The notes: generated from the sequence alone by a model not told the origin. A stretch of DNA of 64,000 nucleotides from Ruminococcus sp. (GCF_019417665.1 NZ_DXUU01000005.1:34746-98745); one strand, 5' to 3'; shown: positions 18,598 to 28,534, counted from the first letter of the stretch. Translations and numbers: made by a program.

Positions 18598-19787
18598 TTT
18601 TGGCAGGCGGCGGAAGCGGCATGGAGGATTATCTGCTTCCGGCGGCAAAACAAGCGTTGGAGTCGGCTGATTGCATCATTGCTTCGGAGAGATTCCTGAA
18701 ACTGGTTGATGCAAAAAAAACGAAGCGTATGGGGTGTATATCCGATTTGCTGGATCATCTGCCGCACTGGCTGGAGGAAGAGAGTCTGGGCATTGTGGTT
18801 TCCGGTGATCCGCTGCTATACAGCCTATGCCGGACAATCCGCACACGATATCCGGAATTATCTCTCAGAGTGTTTCCCGGTGTGGGTTCTTTGCAGCTGT
18901 TGGGTGCAGCATTCGGACTGACCATGGAAGATGCAGCAATTCTGAGCATTCATGGCAGAGATTGTTCTGCCGGAAAAATTGCATGTACCGTGGCGGAGCA
19001 TTCGGTGACATTTTTCTTCTGTTCCAGAACCCAGGGACCGAACGAAATCGCAGCGGCACTGGCGGCTTATCATCTGGAGGGAATGGAACTGTTTGTGGGC
19101 GCTGATCTGACTTATCCGGAGCAAATGCTCTGGCATGGAAAACCGGAGGAATGGACAGAACGGGAAAATCCTGCACTGTGTGTTGCAGCAGTAAAGAATC
19201 CGTCCTCGAAACCTGTTCTGCGTCCGGCACTTCTGCCAGACAGTGCATTTCTGCGGAACGCGTCACCAATGACCAAGGAAGAAGTCCGTGCGGTGATTCT
19301 CAGTAAGCTGCGGTTACAGCCGGATGCTGTCGTCTGGGATCTGGGCGCAGGTACCGGAAGTATCTCCATTGAATGCGCCCGGATGTGTCCTTACGGTCAG
19401 GTCTATGCCGTGGAATATAAAGAAACGGCGCTGGAGATACTGGAAAAGAATAAGGCATATTTCCAGACGGAGCACCTGACTATTGTGCCGGGCAGGGCAG
19501 AGGAACAGCTGAAAAATCTGCCTGTGCCGGACTGCATCTTTATCGGTGGCAGCGGCGGCGCTATGGCGGAGATTCTGAAAACTATCTGCGCACTGCCGAA
19601 AAAGATCCGGCTGGTAGTTAGCGCTGTTACTCTGGAGACCCAGGCAGAATTGTATCCTCTGTTGGAACAGCTGCCAGCATTCGAAGTAGTGCAGATCGCC
19701 GTCAGCTGCGGCAAGCAAGTAGGCAGTTACCGGGTGTTGGACAGTAATCATCCGGTGATGCTGTTTTCCTGTGAGACAAGGGAGTGA
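18582..19787 (+). CDS. cbiET: Fused cobalt-precorrin-7 C5-methyltransferase and precorrin-6B C15-methyltransferase/decarboxylase
   Basis: A 401-residue fusion. Residues 1-200 are a tetrapyrrole methylase (CbiE) with the glycine-rich VVSGDPLLYSL and a VFPGVGSLQLL segment. Residues 210-401 are CbiT, a Rossmann methylase with VWDLGAGTGSISIECAR and the downstream GRAEEQLKNLPVPDCIFIGG. The fusion matches the domain order of CobL. ATG 18582 follows AAAGGAG; GTG 18573 is the alternative. Confidence 0.94.
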   Translation: MQHELILAGGGSGMEDYLLPAAKQALESADCIIASERFLKLVDAKKTKRMGCISDLLDHLPHWLEEESLGIVVSGDPLLYSLCRTIRTRYPELSLRVFPGVGSLQLLGAAFGLTMEDAAILSIHGRDCSAGKIACTVAEHSVTFFFCSRTQGPNEIAAALAAYHLEGMELFVGADLTYPEQMLWHGKPEEWTERENPALCVAAVKNPSSKPVLRPALLPDSAFLRNASPMTKEEVRAVILSKLRLQPDAVVWDLGAGTGSISIECARMCPYGQVYAVEYKETALEILEKNKAYFQTEHLTIVPGRAEEQLKNLPVPDCIFIGGSGGAMAEILKTICALPKKIRLVVSAVTLETQAELYPLLEQLPAFEVVQIAVSCGKQVGSYRVLDSNHPVMLFSCETRE

Positions 19788-19790
19788 GCC

Positions 19791-20492
19791 ATGGAAAAAG
19801 GTATTTTTTATGCAGTGGGCGTGGGATCGGGAGATCCTATGGATATGACGCTGCGGGCAAAACAGATTCTGGAGACTGCCGATGTTGTGGTAATTCCGGT
19901 AAAAAAGGCAGGGGAAACTTCTGCTGCTTATACCATTGCTCAGCAGGCGGCGGATATGACCCGGGCGGAAAAGCTGGAAGTGGTCTTTCCTATGAAGGCT
20001 CATGCAGATTATCGCAGCTATTTGCAGTCTGGCGCACTGGACGGCGTATATGCTGCCTTGGAAGCCGGAAAAACTGTGGCAATGGTCACGCTGGGGGATG
20101 TTTCCGTATACAGCACGGCAACATATGCCCGCCAGATGGTGGAGGAACAGGGCTACGAAACGGCAGTTGTCGCCGGGATCCCTGCATTCTGTTCTGGTGC
20201 GGCAAAAACAAAGTATAGTCTCTGCGAAAACGAGGAATCTTTGCTGGTGATGCCCGGCGTTACAGATAAAACGGCAATGGAGGAAGCACTGGGGCAATTT
20301 GACAATCTTGTCATTATGAAAGCAGGAAAGGCGCTGCCATGGCTGTTGCCTATGCTAGAGGAATATGGTCTGCTGGAACATACTGTAATGCTTCGCAATG
20401 TGGGAATGCCGGATGAATATATCGGCGTACCTACTGGGGAGACGTATTCGTATTTCACAACGCTGCTTATCAAAAAAGGAGGACTGCGATAA
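19791..20492 (+). CDS. cbiL: Cobalt-precorrin-2 C20-methyltransferase
   Basis: A 233-residue tetrapyrrole methylase that makes cobalt-precorrin-3. The first-strand motif FYAVGVGSGDPMDMTLRA identifies the CbiL/CobI type, with VTLGDVSVYSTATY near 100 for SAM binding and GIPAFCSGAAK near 130. It follows cbiET after 3 bp and its stop overlaps the start of cbiF (TAATG). Confidence 0.93.
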   Translation: MEKGIFYAVGVGSGDPMDMTLRAKQILETADVVVIPVKKAGETSAAYTIAQQAADMTRAEKLEVVFPMKAHADYRSYLQSGALDGVYAALEAGKTVAMVTLGDVSVYSTATYARQMVEEQGYETAVVAGIPAFCSGAAKTKYSLCENEESLLVMPGVTDKTAMEEALGQFDNLVIMKAGKALPWLLPMLEEYGLLEHTVMLRNVGMPDEYIGVPTGETYSYFTTLLIKKGGLR

Positions 20493-21247
20493 TGGTTTAT
20501 TTTGTGGGTGCCGGAGCTGGTGATCCGGAGCTGCTGACGATCAAGGGGAAACGACTCATTGACAGTGCCGATGTGGTGATCTATGCCGGGTCTCTTGTGA
20601 ATCCGGCGGTGCTGTCCGATGTAAAGCCAGACTGCAAGATCTACGACAGTGCCGGAATGCATTTGGAGGAAGTACTTGCAGTAATGCAGGAGACGGAAGC
20701 ACAGGGTAAGACTACAGTTCGTGTGCACACAGGAGATGCTTCCATTTATGGCGCTATCCGGGAACAGCTGGATGCACTGGATCGCATGGGAATTCCCCAC
20801 GAAGTTGTACCTGGTGTCAGCTCTTTTCTGGCAGCAGCGGCGGCAATGCAGAAGGAATATACGCTGCCCAATGTGTCCCAGACAGTGATCCTGACGCGCA
20901 TGGAAGGCAGAACGCCTGTGCCGGAGCGTGAGAGCATTGAGGAACTGGCGAAGCATCGTGCCACCATGATCCTGTTCCTGTCGGTGAACAGAATGGAAGA
21001 ACTGGCGGAACGGCTGTGTACGTCTTATCCCAAGACCACACCTGTTGCCGTTGTCTATAAGGCAAGCTGGCCGGAACAGAAAATTGTTACCGGTACGCTG
21101 GAAACCATAGCGGAAAAGGTCAAGAAAGCCGGCATCACCAAAACGGCATTGGTAACAGTAGGGGATTTTTTGGGGAATACCTATGATCTGTCAAAGCTGT
21201 ATGACAAGACCTTTACGCACGAATTCCGGCAGGGCATCGGTGAATGA
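20492..21247 (+). CDS. cbiF: Cobalt-precorrin-4 C11-methyltransferase
   Basis: Tetrapyrrole methylase of 251 residues. It has VYFVGAGAGDPELLTIKG at the start, VRVHTGDASIYGAIREQ near 75 and VPGVSSFLAAAAAMQKEYTLP near 105. The EYTLP and NVSQTVILTR segments are typical of CbiF/CobM. It overlaps cbiL by 1 bp and cbiG by 4 bp. Confidence 0.94.
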   Translation: MVYFVGAGAGDPELLTIKGKRLIDSADVVIYAGSLVNPAVLSDVKPDCKIYDSAGMHLEEVLAVMQETEAQGKTTVRVHTGDASIYGAIREQLDALDRMGIPHEVVPGVSSFLAAAAAMQKEYTLPNVSQTVILTRMEGRTPVPERESIEELAKHRATMILFLSVNRMEELAERLCTSYPKTTPVAVVYKASWPEQKIVTGTLETIAEKVKKAGITKTALVTVGDFLGNTYDLSKLYDKTFTHEFRQGIGE

Positions 21248-22248
21248 AACTGGCATATTTCTGGCTGACACCACAGGGAAAACAGCTGGCAGAACGATTG
21301 CAGGTGCAGTTCGGCGGTGCGGTAGAACCGAAAGAACATTTCGCCGAGACTGTGGAACGGGATTTTGCCGCATATGACGGACTGATCTTCATTATGGCAA
21401 CTGGAATCGTCGTGCGGACGATTGCGTCTCTGGTGCAGTCCAAAGCGTCAGATCCGGCGGTGCTGGTGCTGGATCAGCAGGGAAAGCACGTGATCAGTCT
21501 GCTGTCCGGGCATCTGGGCGGTGCCAATGACTTGACACGAGAAATTGCAGCTGCCATTGGTGCAGATCCGGTCATTACCACAGCAACGGATGTGCAGGGT
21601 GCCACTGCGTTCGATGAGATTGCTAAGCGCAATGACCTTTTGATTGAAAACCTTGGCACGCTGAAATATATCAGCGGGGCACTGTTAGAGGGGAAAAATG
21701 TAACGCTTTGTACAAAACTGCCGTTGTCAAAGCCATGCAGTCTGCCTCAGATTCGGATAACAGACCAGCCGGAGGGAGAGTTCCGAGTGGTGATCTCGGA
21801 TCGGTTGCTGTCGGATACAAAAGGGGCAAAAACGTTGTATCTGCGGCCGAAAAGCCTTGTTATTGGTGTTGGCTGCAAACGAAACACCGAGCCGGCGCAT
21901 CTGGTGGCTTGCTTCCGGAAATTTTTGGAGACATATCAGCTCAGTGCACTTTCTGTGGCAAAGCTGGCTACCATTGGACTGAAGCAGCAGGAAACTGCAA
22001 TTTTGCAGTTGTGTGAAGAACTTGATGTGCCATTGGAAATTGTTTCTGACGAATCCATTCAGAATTGTCCCTATCCTTTTGAGACATCTGCATTTGTGCA
22101 GTCTGTGACAGGCGTACCCTCTGTATCCGAAGCATGCAGTTATCTGGCATCGGGCTGCGGCGAGGTGCTGACCGGAAAGGTGAAATATACAGGGGTAACT
22201 CTGGCGGCATGCCGGCGTGTGCTGCCGCCGCTGAAACTGGAGGAATGA
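21244..22248 (+). CDS. cbiG: Cobalt-precorrin-5A hydrolase
   Basis: Opens the delta-lactone ring and releases acetaldehyde, a step found only in the anaerobic pathway. The 334 residues show the N-terminal domain (FIMATGIVVRTIASLVQSK near 45), the HLGGANDLTREIA motif near 90 and a C-terminal CobE-like domain (VIGVGCKRNTEP near 205 to the end). Full length, overlapping both neighbours. Confidence 0.93.
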   Translation: MKLAYFWLTPQGKQLAERLQVQFGGAVEPKEHFAETVERDFAAYDGLIFIMATGIVVRTIASLVQSKASDPAVLVLDQQGKHVISLLSGHLGGANDLTREIAAAIGADPVITTATDVQGATAFDEIAKRNDLLIENLGTLKYISGALLEGKNVTLCTKLPLSKPCSLPQIRITDQPEGEFRVVISDRLLSDTKGAKTLYLRPKSLVIGVGCKRNTEPAHLVACFRKFLETYQLSALSVAKLATIGLKQQETAILQLCEELDVPLEIVSDESIQNCPYPFETSAFVQSVTGVPSVSEACSYLASGCGEVLTGKVKYTGVTLAACRRVLPPLKLEE

Positions 22249-23009
22249 TGGAAATGAAACAAGTGATATATATCGTAGGCTTCGGGCCGGGTGATCGGGC
22301 ATATATGACGGGACGGGCAGTTGCCGCCATAGAACAGGCTGATCTGGTGGTGGGATATACCACTTATATTGACCTGCTGAAAGAACAGTTTCCGGAACAG
22401 GAGTACTATGCCACACCCATGCGGAAAGAAGTGGATCGCTGTCGTGCCGCAGTGGAGGAAGCGCTCAAGGGGAAAACCGTGGCGATGGTTTCCAGCGGTG
22501 ACAGCGGTATTTACGGTATGGCTGGCGTAATGCTGGAGGTTATCGAGGAAATGCATGCTGATTTGGAAGTCGTTGCAGTTCCGGGTGTGACGGCGGCAAG
22601 TGTGGCGGCGGCAGTCCTGGGGGCACCGCTGATGCACGATTTTGCAGTCATCAGCCTCAGTGATTGTATGACACCGCTGGAACGAATCTACCACCGTGTA
22701 TCTTGTGCGGCGGACGGAGATTTCGTCATCTGTCTCTATAACCCGAAATCCCATTCTCGGACGGCATATCTGGCTCATGCGGCGGAATTGATAAAGCAAT
22801 ATCGTTCTACTAAAACGCCGGTGGGGATTGTCCGCAATGCCGGGCGTGCTGACCAGAAAGCATGGCTCACAACGCTGGGACAGCTGAAAGATGAACCTGT
22901 GGACATGTTCTGCGTGGTACTCATCGGCAACTCCCAGACTTATGTAAAGAACGGTAAAATGATCACACCCCGGGGATATTGTGTGGCAGATACCGGAGCA
23001 AAAGAATGA
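22248..23009 (+). CDS. cbiH: Cobalt-precorrin-3 C17-methyltransferase
   Basis: Ring-contracting tetrapyrrole methylase of about 253 residues. Motifs: YIVGFGPGDRAYMTGRA, VSSGDSGIYGMAGVMLE and VPGVTAASVAAAVLGAPLMHD; the last, with its DFAVISLSD tail, is typical of CbiH/CobJ. Three ATGs (22245, 22248, 22254) lie together; GGAGG ends at 22243, so 22248 or 22254 is likely. Its end overlaps cbiJ by 4 bp. Confidence 0.93.
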   Translation: MEMKQVIYIVGFGPGDRAYMTGRAVAAIEQADLVVGYTTYIDLLKEQFPEQEYYATPMRKEVDRCRAAVEEALKGKTVAMVSSGDSGIYGMAGVMLEVIEEMHADLEVVAVPGVTAASVAAAVLGAPLMHDFAVISLSDCMTPLERIYHRVSCAADGDFVICLYNPKSHSRTAYLAHAAELIKQYRSTKTPVGIVRNAGRADQKAWLTTLGQLKDEPVDMFCVVLIGNSQTYVKNGKMITPRGYCVADTGAKE

Positions 23010-23770
23010 AGCGGATCGCAGTCATTGCCGGGACAAGCGAAGCCACAGAGTTTATCCATGCGCTGCCGGAAAAGTACGAAATAATAGCGTTTGCTGCTAC
23101 AGAATATGGAAAAACCATACTGGCAGAGGAACGCTGTAACGTTCATGTGGGGCGATTGGACAGAGATGGATTCGCAGTTGAGCTGGCGCATACGGATGCT
23201 GTGGTGGATGCATCCCATCCCTTTGCTGTTGCGGTGACAGAGACGGTGCAGCAGGTCTGTGTCCAACAGAAAATCCCGTATTTCCGGTTGGGCAGGCCAC
23301 AGATACACTACGATTATAACCGGATCATCCGAGTGCCATCCAAGGAGGCGGCGGCTGAACAATTGTCAAAGGTGCCGGGCAATATTCTTCTGACAACTGG
23401 CGTCAATACCCTGGCATATTATGAAACCCATGTGACAAATTTCGCAGCACGGGGTTGGGCACGTATTCTGGATACAGCAGACTCCCGGCGGACAGCAGCG
23501 TCATCCCGGGCGCATCTGGTCTATGCCATGCCGCCTTTTTCCTGGGAGGATACGGTTTCGCTGATAGAAACACATCAGATCGCTGTGCTGGTTTCTAAGG
23601 ACAGCGGTGCACGCGGCGGCGTGGCGGAAAAAGTTGCAGCGGCGAAAGTCTGCGGTATCCCTGTGATACTCATCGGCGCACCTAAGGAGGATGTGCATAC
23701 CATTGCAGAAGTCATTTTTCAATTGGAGCATTTGGAAAGGAGCGATTCAGAATGCTGGATTCATATTTGA
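23006..23770 (+). CDS. cbiJ: Cobalt-precorrin-6A reductase
   Basis: Reduces the macrocycle with NAD(P)H. The 254 residues start with the Rossmann-like IAVIAGTSEATEFI, then VVDASHPFAVAVTE near 70 and LLTTGVNTLAYY near 130, all typical of CbiJ/CobK. VSKDSGARGGVAEKVAAA near 200 is also conserved in the family. It overlaps cobT by 19 bp. Confidence 0.92.
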   Translation: MKRIAVIAGTSEATEFIHALPEKYEIIAFAATEYGKTILAEERCNVHVGRLDRDGFAVELAHTDAVVDASHPFAVAVTETVQQVCVQQKIPYFRLGRPQIHYDYNRIIRVPSKEAAAEQLSKVPGNILLTTGVNTLAYYETHVTNFAARGWARILDTADSRRTAASSRAHLVYAMPPFSWEDTVSLIETHQIAVLVSKDSGARGGVAEKVAAAKVCGIPVILIGAPKEDVHTIAEVIFQLEHLERSDSECWIHI

Positions 23771-24807
23771 AACAAATTGAGCCGTTGAATCAGGCGGCAA
23801 TGCAGCAGTCGCAGGAAAAGTGGGATAATATTGCCAAACCTTTGCGCAGCCTGGGACGGCTGGAGGAAATGGTGATCCAGCTGGCCGGAATCACTGGTTC
23901 GGCAGAAATTGCGCCACGGAAAAAGGCTGTGTTGATCTTCTGCGCTGATAATGGCGTTGTAGAGGAGGGGGTCACACAGTCCACCAATGAGATCACAGCT
24001 GTGGTGACGCAAAATTTTACCAAAGGCATTGCTTCTATCAATTCCCTGTCCAGGGAATGCGGCGCAGATGTTTTTCCGGTGGATATCGGAATTGCACGGG
24101 ATATGGATTGTCCGGGACTGGATGTGCGGAAAATCGCATATGGGACGAAAAATCTTGCGAAAGAACCGGCAATGACACGGGAGGAGGCAGAGCGTGCCAT
24201 TGTCACGGGGATTGAACTGGTACGGGAAAAGAAAGATGCCGGCTATAACCTTATCATTACCGGTGAAATGGGTATCGGCAATACTACTACTTCCAGCGCT
24301 GTGCTGTCTGTGTTGGAACAGCTGCCGCCGGAAACAGTGACCGGACGTGGGGCCGGTTTGACTCGTGACGGTATACAGCATAAAATTGCCGTTATCGAAA
24401 ATGCCATTCAGCTGCACCAGCCGAACCGGGAGGATGTGCTGGATGTACTGTCCAAGCTGGGTGGTTTTGATATCTGCAGCATGGCGGGCGCTTTTCTGGG
24501 GGGCGCAATTTATCATGTACCGGTGCTGGTGGATGGGTTTATTTCCGCTGTTGCTGCTAACTGCGCTGTTCGCCTGACACCCTTGTGTCGGGATTATATG
24601 TTTGCTTCCCATTGTTCTGCAGAGCCTGCTGGAAAGATGGCATTGGATGCGGTGGGACTGAAGGCATATCTGGAATGCGGCATGTGTCTCGGTGAGGGAA
24701 CAGGCGCTGTGATCGGGGCGAAACTTTTTGATTTTGCTTTGGCGGCATACGATGAGATCGCAGATTTTCAGACGGCGAATTTTGAAAAATACGAACTGCT
24801 GCAATAA
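23752..24807 (+). CDS. cobT: Nicotinate-nucleotide--dimethylbenzimidazole phosphoribosyltransferase
   Basis: Activates the lower-ligand base as an alpha-ribotide. The 351 residues contain FCADNGVVEEGVTQS near 62, GEMGIGNTTTSSAV near 170 and the catalytic Glu near the C-terminus (CLGEGTGAVIGAKL). AAAGGAG at 23735 sets the ATG at 23752. No bluB or bza gene for making dimethylbenzimidazole or another base lies in the window, so the natural lower ligand cannot be told from here. Confidence 0.95.
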   Translation: MLDSYLKQIEPLNQAAMQQSQEKWDNIAKPLRSLGRLEEMVIQLAGITGSAEIAPRKKAVLIFCADNGVVEEGVTQSTNEITAVVTQNFTKGIASINSLSRECGADVFPVDIGIARDMDCPGLDVRKIAYGTKNLAKEPAMTREEAERAIVTGIELVREKKDAGYNLIITGEMGIGNTTTSSAVLSVLEQLPPETVTGRGAGLTRDGIQHKIAVIENAIQLHQPNREDVLDVLSKLGGFDICSMAGAFLGGAIYHVPVLVDGFISAVAANCAVRLTPLCRDYMFASHCSAEPAGKMALDAVGLKAYLECGMCLGEGTGAVIGAKLFDFALAAYDEIADFQTANFEKYELLQ

Positions 24808-24821
24808 GGAGGGATTGTGCA

Positions 24822-25448
24822 ATGGAAATGGAATTTGTGAAGCCCATGGAGATCGAAGCACGCAGCTTTGCCATTATTGAAGAGCACTTGCAGGGCGTTT
24901 CCATTCCGGAAAATCAGCGCAGTATTGTCAAGCGTGTGATACATACCACAGCAGATTTTGACTATGTGGAAAATCTGAAATTTTCAGATAATGCAGTGGG
25001 AATAGCATTGGATGCGCTGAAACAGGGGGCACATATTGTCACGGATACCAACATGGCATACGCCGGGATCAACAAAAAATCTCTGCATCAGCTGGGCGGT
25101 GAGGCGCATTGCTTTATGTCCGATCCTGAGGTGGCAGAAGAGGCGAAGAGCCGGGGCGTCACACGTGCCATGGTTTCGATGGAAAAGGCGTGCGCATTGG
25201 GAGAAAATGTGATCTTTGCCATTGGAAATGCGCCTACGGCATTGGTACAGCTGGATGAACTGATCCGTGTTAGAAAGATTGCTCCGAAGCTGATCATCGG
25301 CGTGCCGGTGGGATTTGTGAATGTGGTGGAAGCGAAGGAACTGATCATGCAGGGAACCACTCCCTACATTGTGGCGCAAGGCAGAAAGGGCGGCAGCAAT
25401 GTGGCGGCGGCGATTTGTAATGCGCTGCTGTATCAACTATATCGTTGA
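24822..25448 (+). CDS. cbiC: Cobalt-precorrin-8 methylmutase
   Basis: Moves the C11 methyl to C12, giving cobyrinate. In 208 residues I see RSFAIIEEHL near the start, the catalytic His in VKRVIHTTADFDY near 45, DTNMAYAGINK near 75, and the C-terminal GRKGGSNVAAAICNALLY. Starts 14 bp after cobT, behind AAGGAGGG. Confidence 0.95.
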   Translation: MEMEFVKPMEIEARSFAIIEEHLQGVSIPENQRSIVKRVIHTTADFDYVENLKFSDNAVGIALDALKQGAHIVTDTNMAYAGINKKSLHQLGGEAHCFMSDPEVAEEAKSRGVTRAMVSMEKACALGENVIFAIGNAPTALVQLDELIRVRKIAPKLIIGVPVGFVNVVEAKELIMQGTTPYIVAQGRKGGSNVAAAICNALLYQLYR

Positions 25449-25546
25449 GAAATCAGAAAGCGGAAAATAAGAATCTGTATTTTATAGAGGTTTTGTCAAA
25501 GAATAATATAGCGCATGATGGCGTTGCAACAGAGAGGAGGAGATGT

Positions 25547-26068
25547 ATGGGACTTGTGCATATTTACTGCGGAGACGGAAAGGGAAAAACCACATCAGCT
25601 GTGGGACTTGCCGTTCGTTGTGCCGGTTCAGGGAGTCGGGTGTTGTTTTACCAGTTCATGAAACCCGAAACTTCCAGTGAGCGGAAAGTGCTGGAGCAGA
25701 TCCCTGAGGTGACAGTTTTGTCTGGGTATACCATTTCAAAATTTTCCTTTGCTATGACAGATGAAGAAAAGGCAGAGGCCGCTGTTGGATATCAGAAGCA
25801 GTTTGCTGATATTGTACAGCTGCTGGAGAAGGGAGAATATCAGATGGTCATACTCGATGAGATCATGTCCTGTATAAACTGCGGATTTTTACCGCTGGAA
25901 GCTGTGTTGGACTGGCTCAAAAACCGTCCGGACGGATTAGAAGTCGTGATGACCGGACGGGATCCGGCTCCGTGTCTGGTAGAATGTGCAGACTATGTTT
26001 CGGAGATCCGAAAACAGAAGCATCCCTTCGACAATGGCGTTGGAGCCCGAAAAGGAATTGAATTCTGA
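25547..26068 (+). CDS. cobO: Corrinoid adenosyltransferase, CobA/CobO/BtuR type
   Basis: Adds the 5'-deoxyadenosyl ligand to cob(I)alamin-type intermediates using ATP. The 173 residues have the P-loop GDGKGKTT near 10, FMKPETSSERKVLEQ near 40 and ILDEIMSCINCGFL near 105; the C-terminal GVGARKGIEF is the family ending. The frame is open from 25445, but GAGGAGGAG at 25533-25541 marks the ATG at 25547. It closes the operon, just before a strong terminator. A shortened relic of the same gene lies near 38.1 kb. Confidence 0.94.
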   Translation: MGLVHIYCGDGKGKTTSAVGLAVRCAGSGSRVLFYQFMKPETSSERKVLEQIPEVTVLSGYTISKFSFAMTDEEKAEAAVGYQKQFADIVQLLEKGEYQMVILDEIMSCINCGFLPLEAVLDWLKNRPDGLEVVMTGRDPAPCLVECADYVSEIRKQKHPFDNGVGARKGIEF

Positions 26069-26080
26069 TAATTCAGAGGA

Positions 26081-26145
26081 AAAAACGACAGTGTGCTGGA
26101 CTCTTACATCAATGGAGATGTGCAGACCGATACACTGTCGTTTTT
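26081..26145. terminator. Terminator of the cobalamin operon, with branched stem
   Basis: A perfect 14-bp stem (AAAAACGACAGTGT, 26081-26094, with ACACTGTCGTTTTT, 26132-26145) ends in a T-run. Its 37-nt loop contains a further ACATC/GATGT hairpin. A-rich and T-rich flanks allow it to work on both strands, so it can also end the - strand exporter transcript. A related copy lies at 38235-38299. Confidence 0.9.
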
Positions 26146-26155
26146 CACATACATA

Positions 26156-26425
26156 TTATTTTGGAAAAGTTACCCTGAATGTGACACCACCGCCGTCTGT
26201 GTCATAAACAGAAATCGTTCCATGATGCAGTTCTACAAGCTCTTTGGCAATAGAGAGCCCAAGACCGAAATGTGACTTGCTCGTGGCTGCTGCATTGATA
26301 CGCAGCCGTCTACTCTTGTTTACAGATACTCCCAAAATTGACAAAGAGCCTTCATAATAAGTCGCTGTGATGCCGGTCGTTGTATCGTGAAAGTGCTGCT
26401 GACTTTCAGCGGAAGCTATGCCCAC
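26156..26425 (-). pseudogene. Histidine kinase, C-terminal fragment
   Basis: About 89 codons read on the - strand directly after the permease gene. The end (SHFGLGLSIAKELVELHHGTISV...GGGVTFRVTFPK) is the G-box and last strands of a sensor kinase HATPase domain. The H-box, N-box and all sensing parts are missing, so this is a 3' remnant. An exporter followed by a two-component kinase is a common arrangement, which suggests the intact gene was once downstream of the permease. Not expected to be active. Confidence 0.75.
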
Positions 26426-26434
26426 ATATTTTTC

Positions 26435-28534
26435 TCATACCATCCCATACAATAACGGTGTCATACCTACGTATCGGAACACCTCCAGTCCACACAGGCA
26501 CAGCACAATGGGCAGCACAAACGCCACACCGTTGACGCAATACGCCGTTACCAGACTCCGGCACCGGGAGGCGATCCATGTTACAAGGCAGCCGGTCAGC
26601 ACAGCACCCACCATCCGAATCAGCACTACACGCATCATAGCCATGCCCACTGTAAGGGACACGCTTCTATTTGCAAAGGCTGTCATGCTGCCGAGAGACT
26701 TGTCAACCCCCTGCATCCCGTATCGTTGTAAGATCTGCACCAGATATGGCAGCGTCAGCATCAGTGTCAACACCACCCCAGCGATGGCGGCAAAAGCAAA
26801 AAACTGCCGGAAATATCCGTATTTCCCTGTTTTTGTGGAGAAGAGGATCGCAGCCATACGGGTCTGCCGATCGTGGGAGACCACCGGACTGCACAGCATC
26901 ACCAGCGCAACAGTCAGGAACAGAATCTGCACCATGCCTTCCATGTTGTCATCCAAGGCGAAATACCGGACATAGCCGGTGTCGTAGAAGATCTCGCCGT
27001 TTTCCGGGATGGACTCCACACGCTCTGCAAATTTATTGAATGCATTCCTATCATTTAACTCGGAATAGAGCAGATTCAGCTGATACAAATTGCCGCTGGT
27101 GGATTCCAGCTCGGCGATCTGTTCCTCCACCTCGGCGTAATGGGCACGCTTATCCGCAAGGAATTGCAGCGTATCCTCTGTCACCGCACCTTCGTATGCC
27201 TCACAGAAGTTTTCGTAATAAATGTCATTGTTGTTATAGCTTCTTGAAAAGGTCTGATACATTCCAACTGCTATCACTGCTGTTGCGAAAACAATGACCA
27301 GTCCTTTCTGCAAAATCAGAACACGATAACAGGTGTGCCAGAATTTGTTATGTGGGTGGAATTGCTGAAAAAAGCGGTGTTTCAGGTAGATGGACTTGTA
27401 CTGTAGGTTACGAGTGCGAATGAAGACGACAATGCTCCCAATCAGGCAGACGACAAGGAACAGGGCAATTATAATGCCCCCGGAAATTTTCAACGACACC
27501 GGATAACCAAAGAGATTTACATTGGTATAGGTACCGAGAATCTCTTTGCTCTGTAAAAACTGCACGGGATTCCAGAAGTGAAATAGGCTCATAGGGGAAA
27601 GCACGGATATTTTTGCATAGAGCAGATAGCAGACACCTACTGCTCCAGCAGTTGCGCCGTATACTGTCAGATTATTTTTGGATAACGTACAAATCAGACC
27701 GAATATTCCGGCGAATACTAGATAGGCGGCGACTTTTAGCAGCAGATGCATCGCCATGTATTCTCCTACAGAAACCGGAAGATTACAGGTGTAATAGCCG
27801 AAGATGCATTGAATTGGACGGGACAAATCACCAAAGCCGTATAGAGCATTTTCAATACAGAAAATCTCGCCATAAAACACCAGCACCAGTCCCACACAGC
27901 ACATGGCAGAAGCGGCGAATTTGATCAAAAGCAGCGTAGTTCTACCATTTTTTGTAGAATACAAAAGGGGAATCATTCCCTGTTCCCGGTCTCGGAGAAA
28001 GATGCTGGAGGTACAGAGAAACAGCAGGATCAATGCTAAAATATCCGTCAGCGGACTGGAGAGAAAGTCCTCCACACCGAGGGAGGTCTCAAAGGTCAGC
28101 GTTGTCCCAACCAACGCATCATAGGCAGGGGGCGTCTTTTGAATGTTGCGATAGGAAAACGTATCCTGTCCGCCCCAGATAGACACTCCTGCCATATTTT
28201 CTGCGTTGTCCTTGATACTTGTCAAGTAGTCCGAGTATTTCATCAGCTGCTGTGCAATCTCCAGCGTATCATAATATAGATAGCCATTATAGTATAGATT
28301 CTCTTCCGGATTCTGCGACGCTGTATCAATTTTTTCATTGGTGTAGTCGATGATTTCCTGTAGATTTTTGCCCTCCAATTCATCCAGAAATACGGTATAC
28401 TCAGACGGCGTGTAATAGCGGTCGTATGCAGAAGTCACCTTGATGTAGCCATTGACGCAGAGAAGACATACCAGCAAAATCCAGATCACCCGATGGGAGA
28501 GAAGTTTTTTCAGTTCAGCACGCAGCATTTGCAT
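26435..28534 (-). CDS. ABC-2 type transporter permease with large loops
   Basis: A 699-residue membrane protein with about 12 hydrophobic segments in two halves: a first helix at about 12-30, a loop of about 130 residues outside, then helices to about 380, and the second half from about 405 with another loop (about 430-545) and helices to the end. Overall shape is that of an ABC-2 permease, probably exporting a peptide, lipid or toxic compound; the substrate cannot be told. It overlaps the ATPase gene by 20 bp, so the two form one transporter. Confidence 0.8.
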   Translation of the reverse strand: MQMLRAELKKLLSHRVIWILLVCLLCVNGYIKVTSAYDRYYTPSEYTVFLDELEGKNLQEIIDYTNEKIDTASQNPEENLYYNGYLYYDTLEIAQQLMKYSDYLTSIKDNAENMAGVSIWGGQDTFSYRNIQKTPPAYDALVGTTLTFETSLGVEDFLSSPLTDILALILLFLCTSSIFLRDREQGMIPLLYSTKNGRTTLLLIKFAASAMCCVGLVLVFYGEIFCIENALYGFGDLSRPIQCIFGYYTCNLPVSVGEYMAMHLLLKVAAYLVFAGIFGLICTLSKNNLTVYGATAGAVGVCYLLYAKISVLSPMSLFHFWNPVQFLQSKEILGTYTNVNLFGYPVSLKISGGIIIALFLVVCLIGSIVVFIRTRNLQYKSIYLKHRFFQQFHPHNKFWHTCYRVLILQKGLVIVFATAVIAVGMYQTFSRSYNNNDIYYENFCEAYEGAVTEDTLQFLADKRAHYAEVEEQIAELESTSGNLYQLNLLYSELNDRNAFNKFAERVESIPENGEIFYDTGYVRYFALDDNMEGMVQILFLTVALVMLCSPVVSHDRQTRMAAILFSTKTGKYGYFRQFFAFAAIAGVVLTLMLTLPYLVQILQRYGMQGVDKSLGSMTAFANRSVSLTVGMAMMRVVLIRMVGAVLTGCLVTWIASRCRSLVTAYCVNGVAFVLPIVLCLCGLEVFRYVGMTPLLYGMV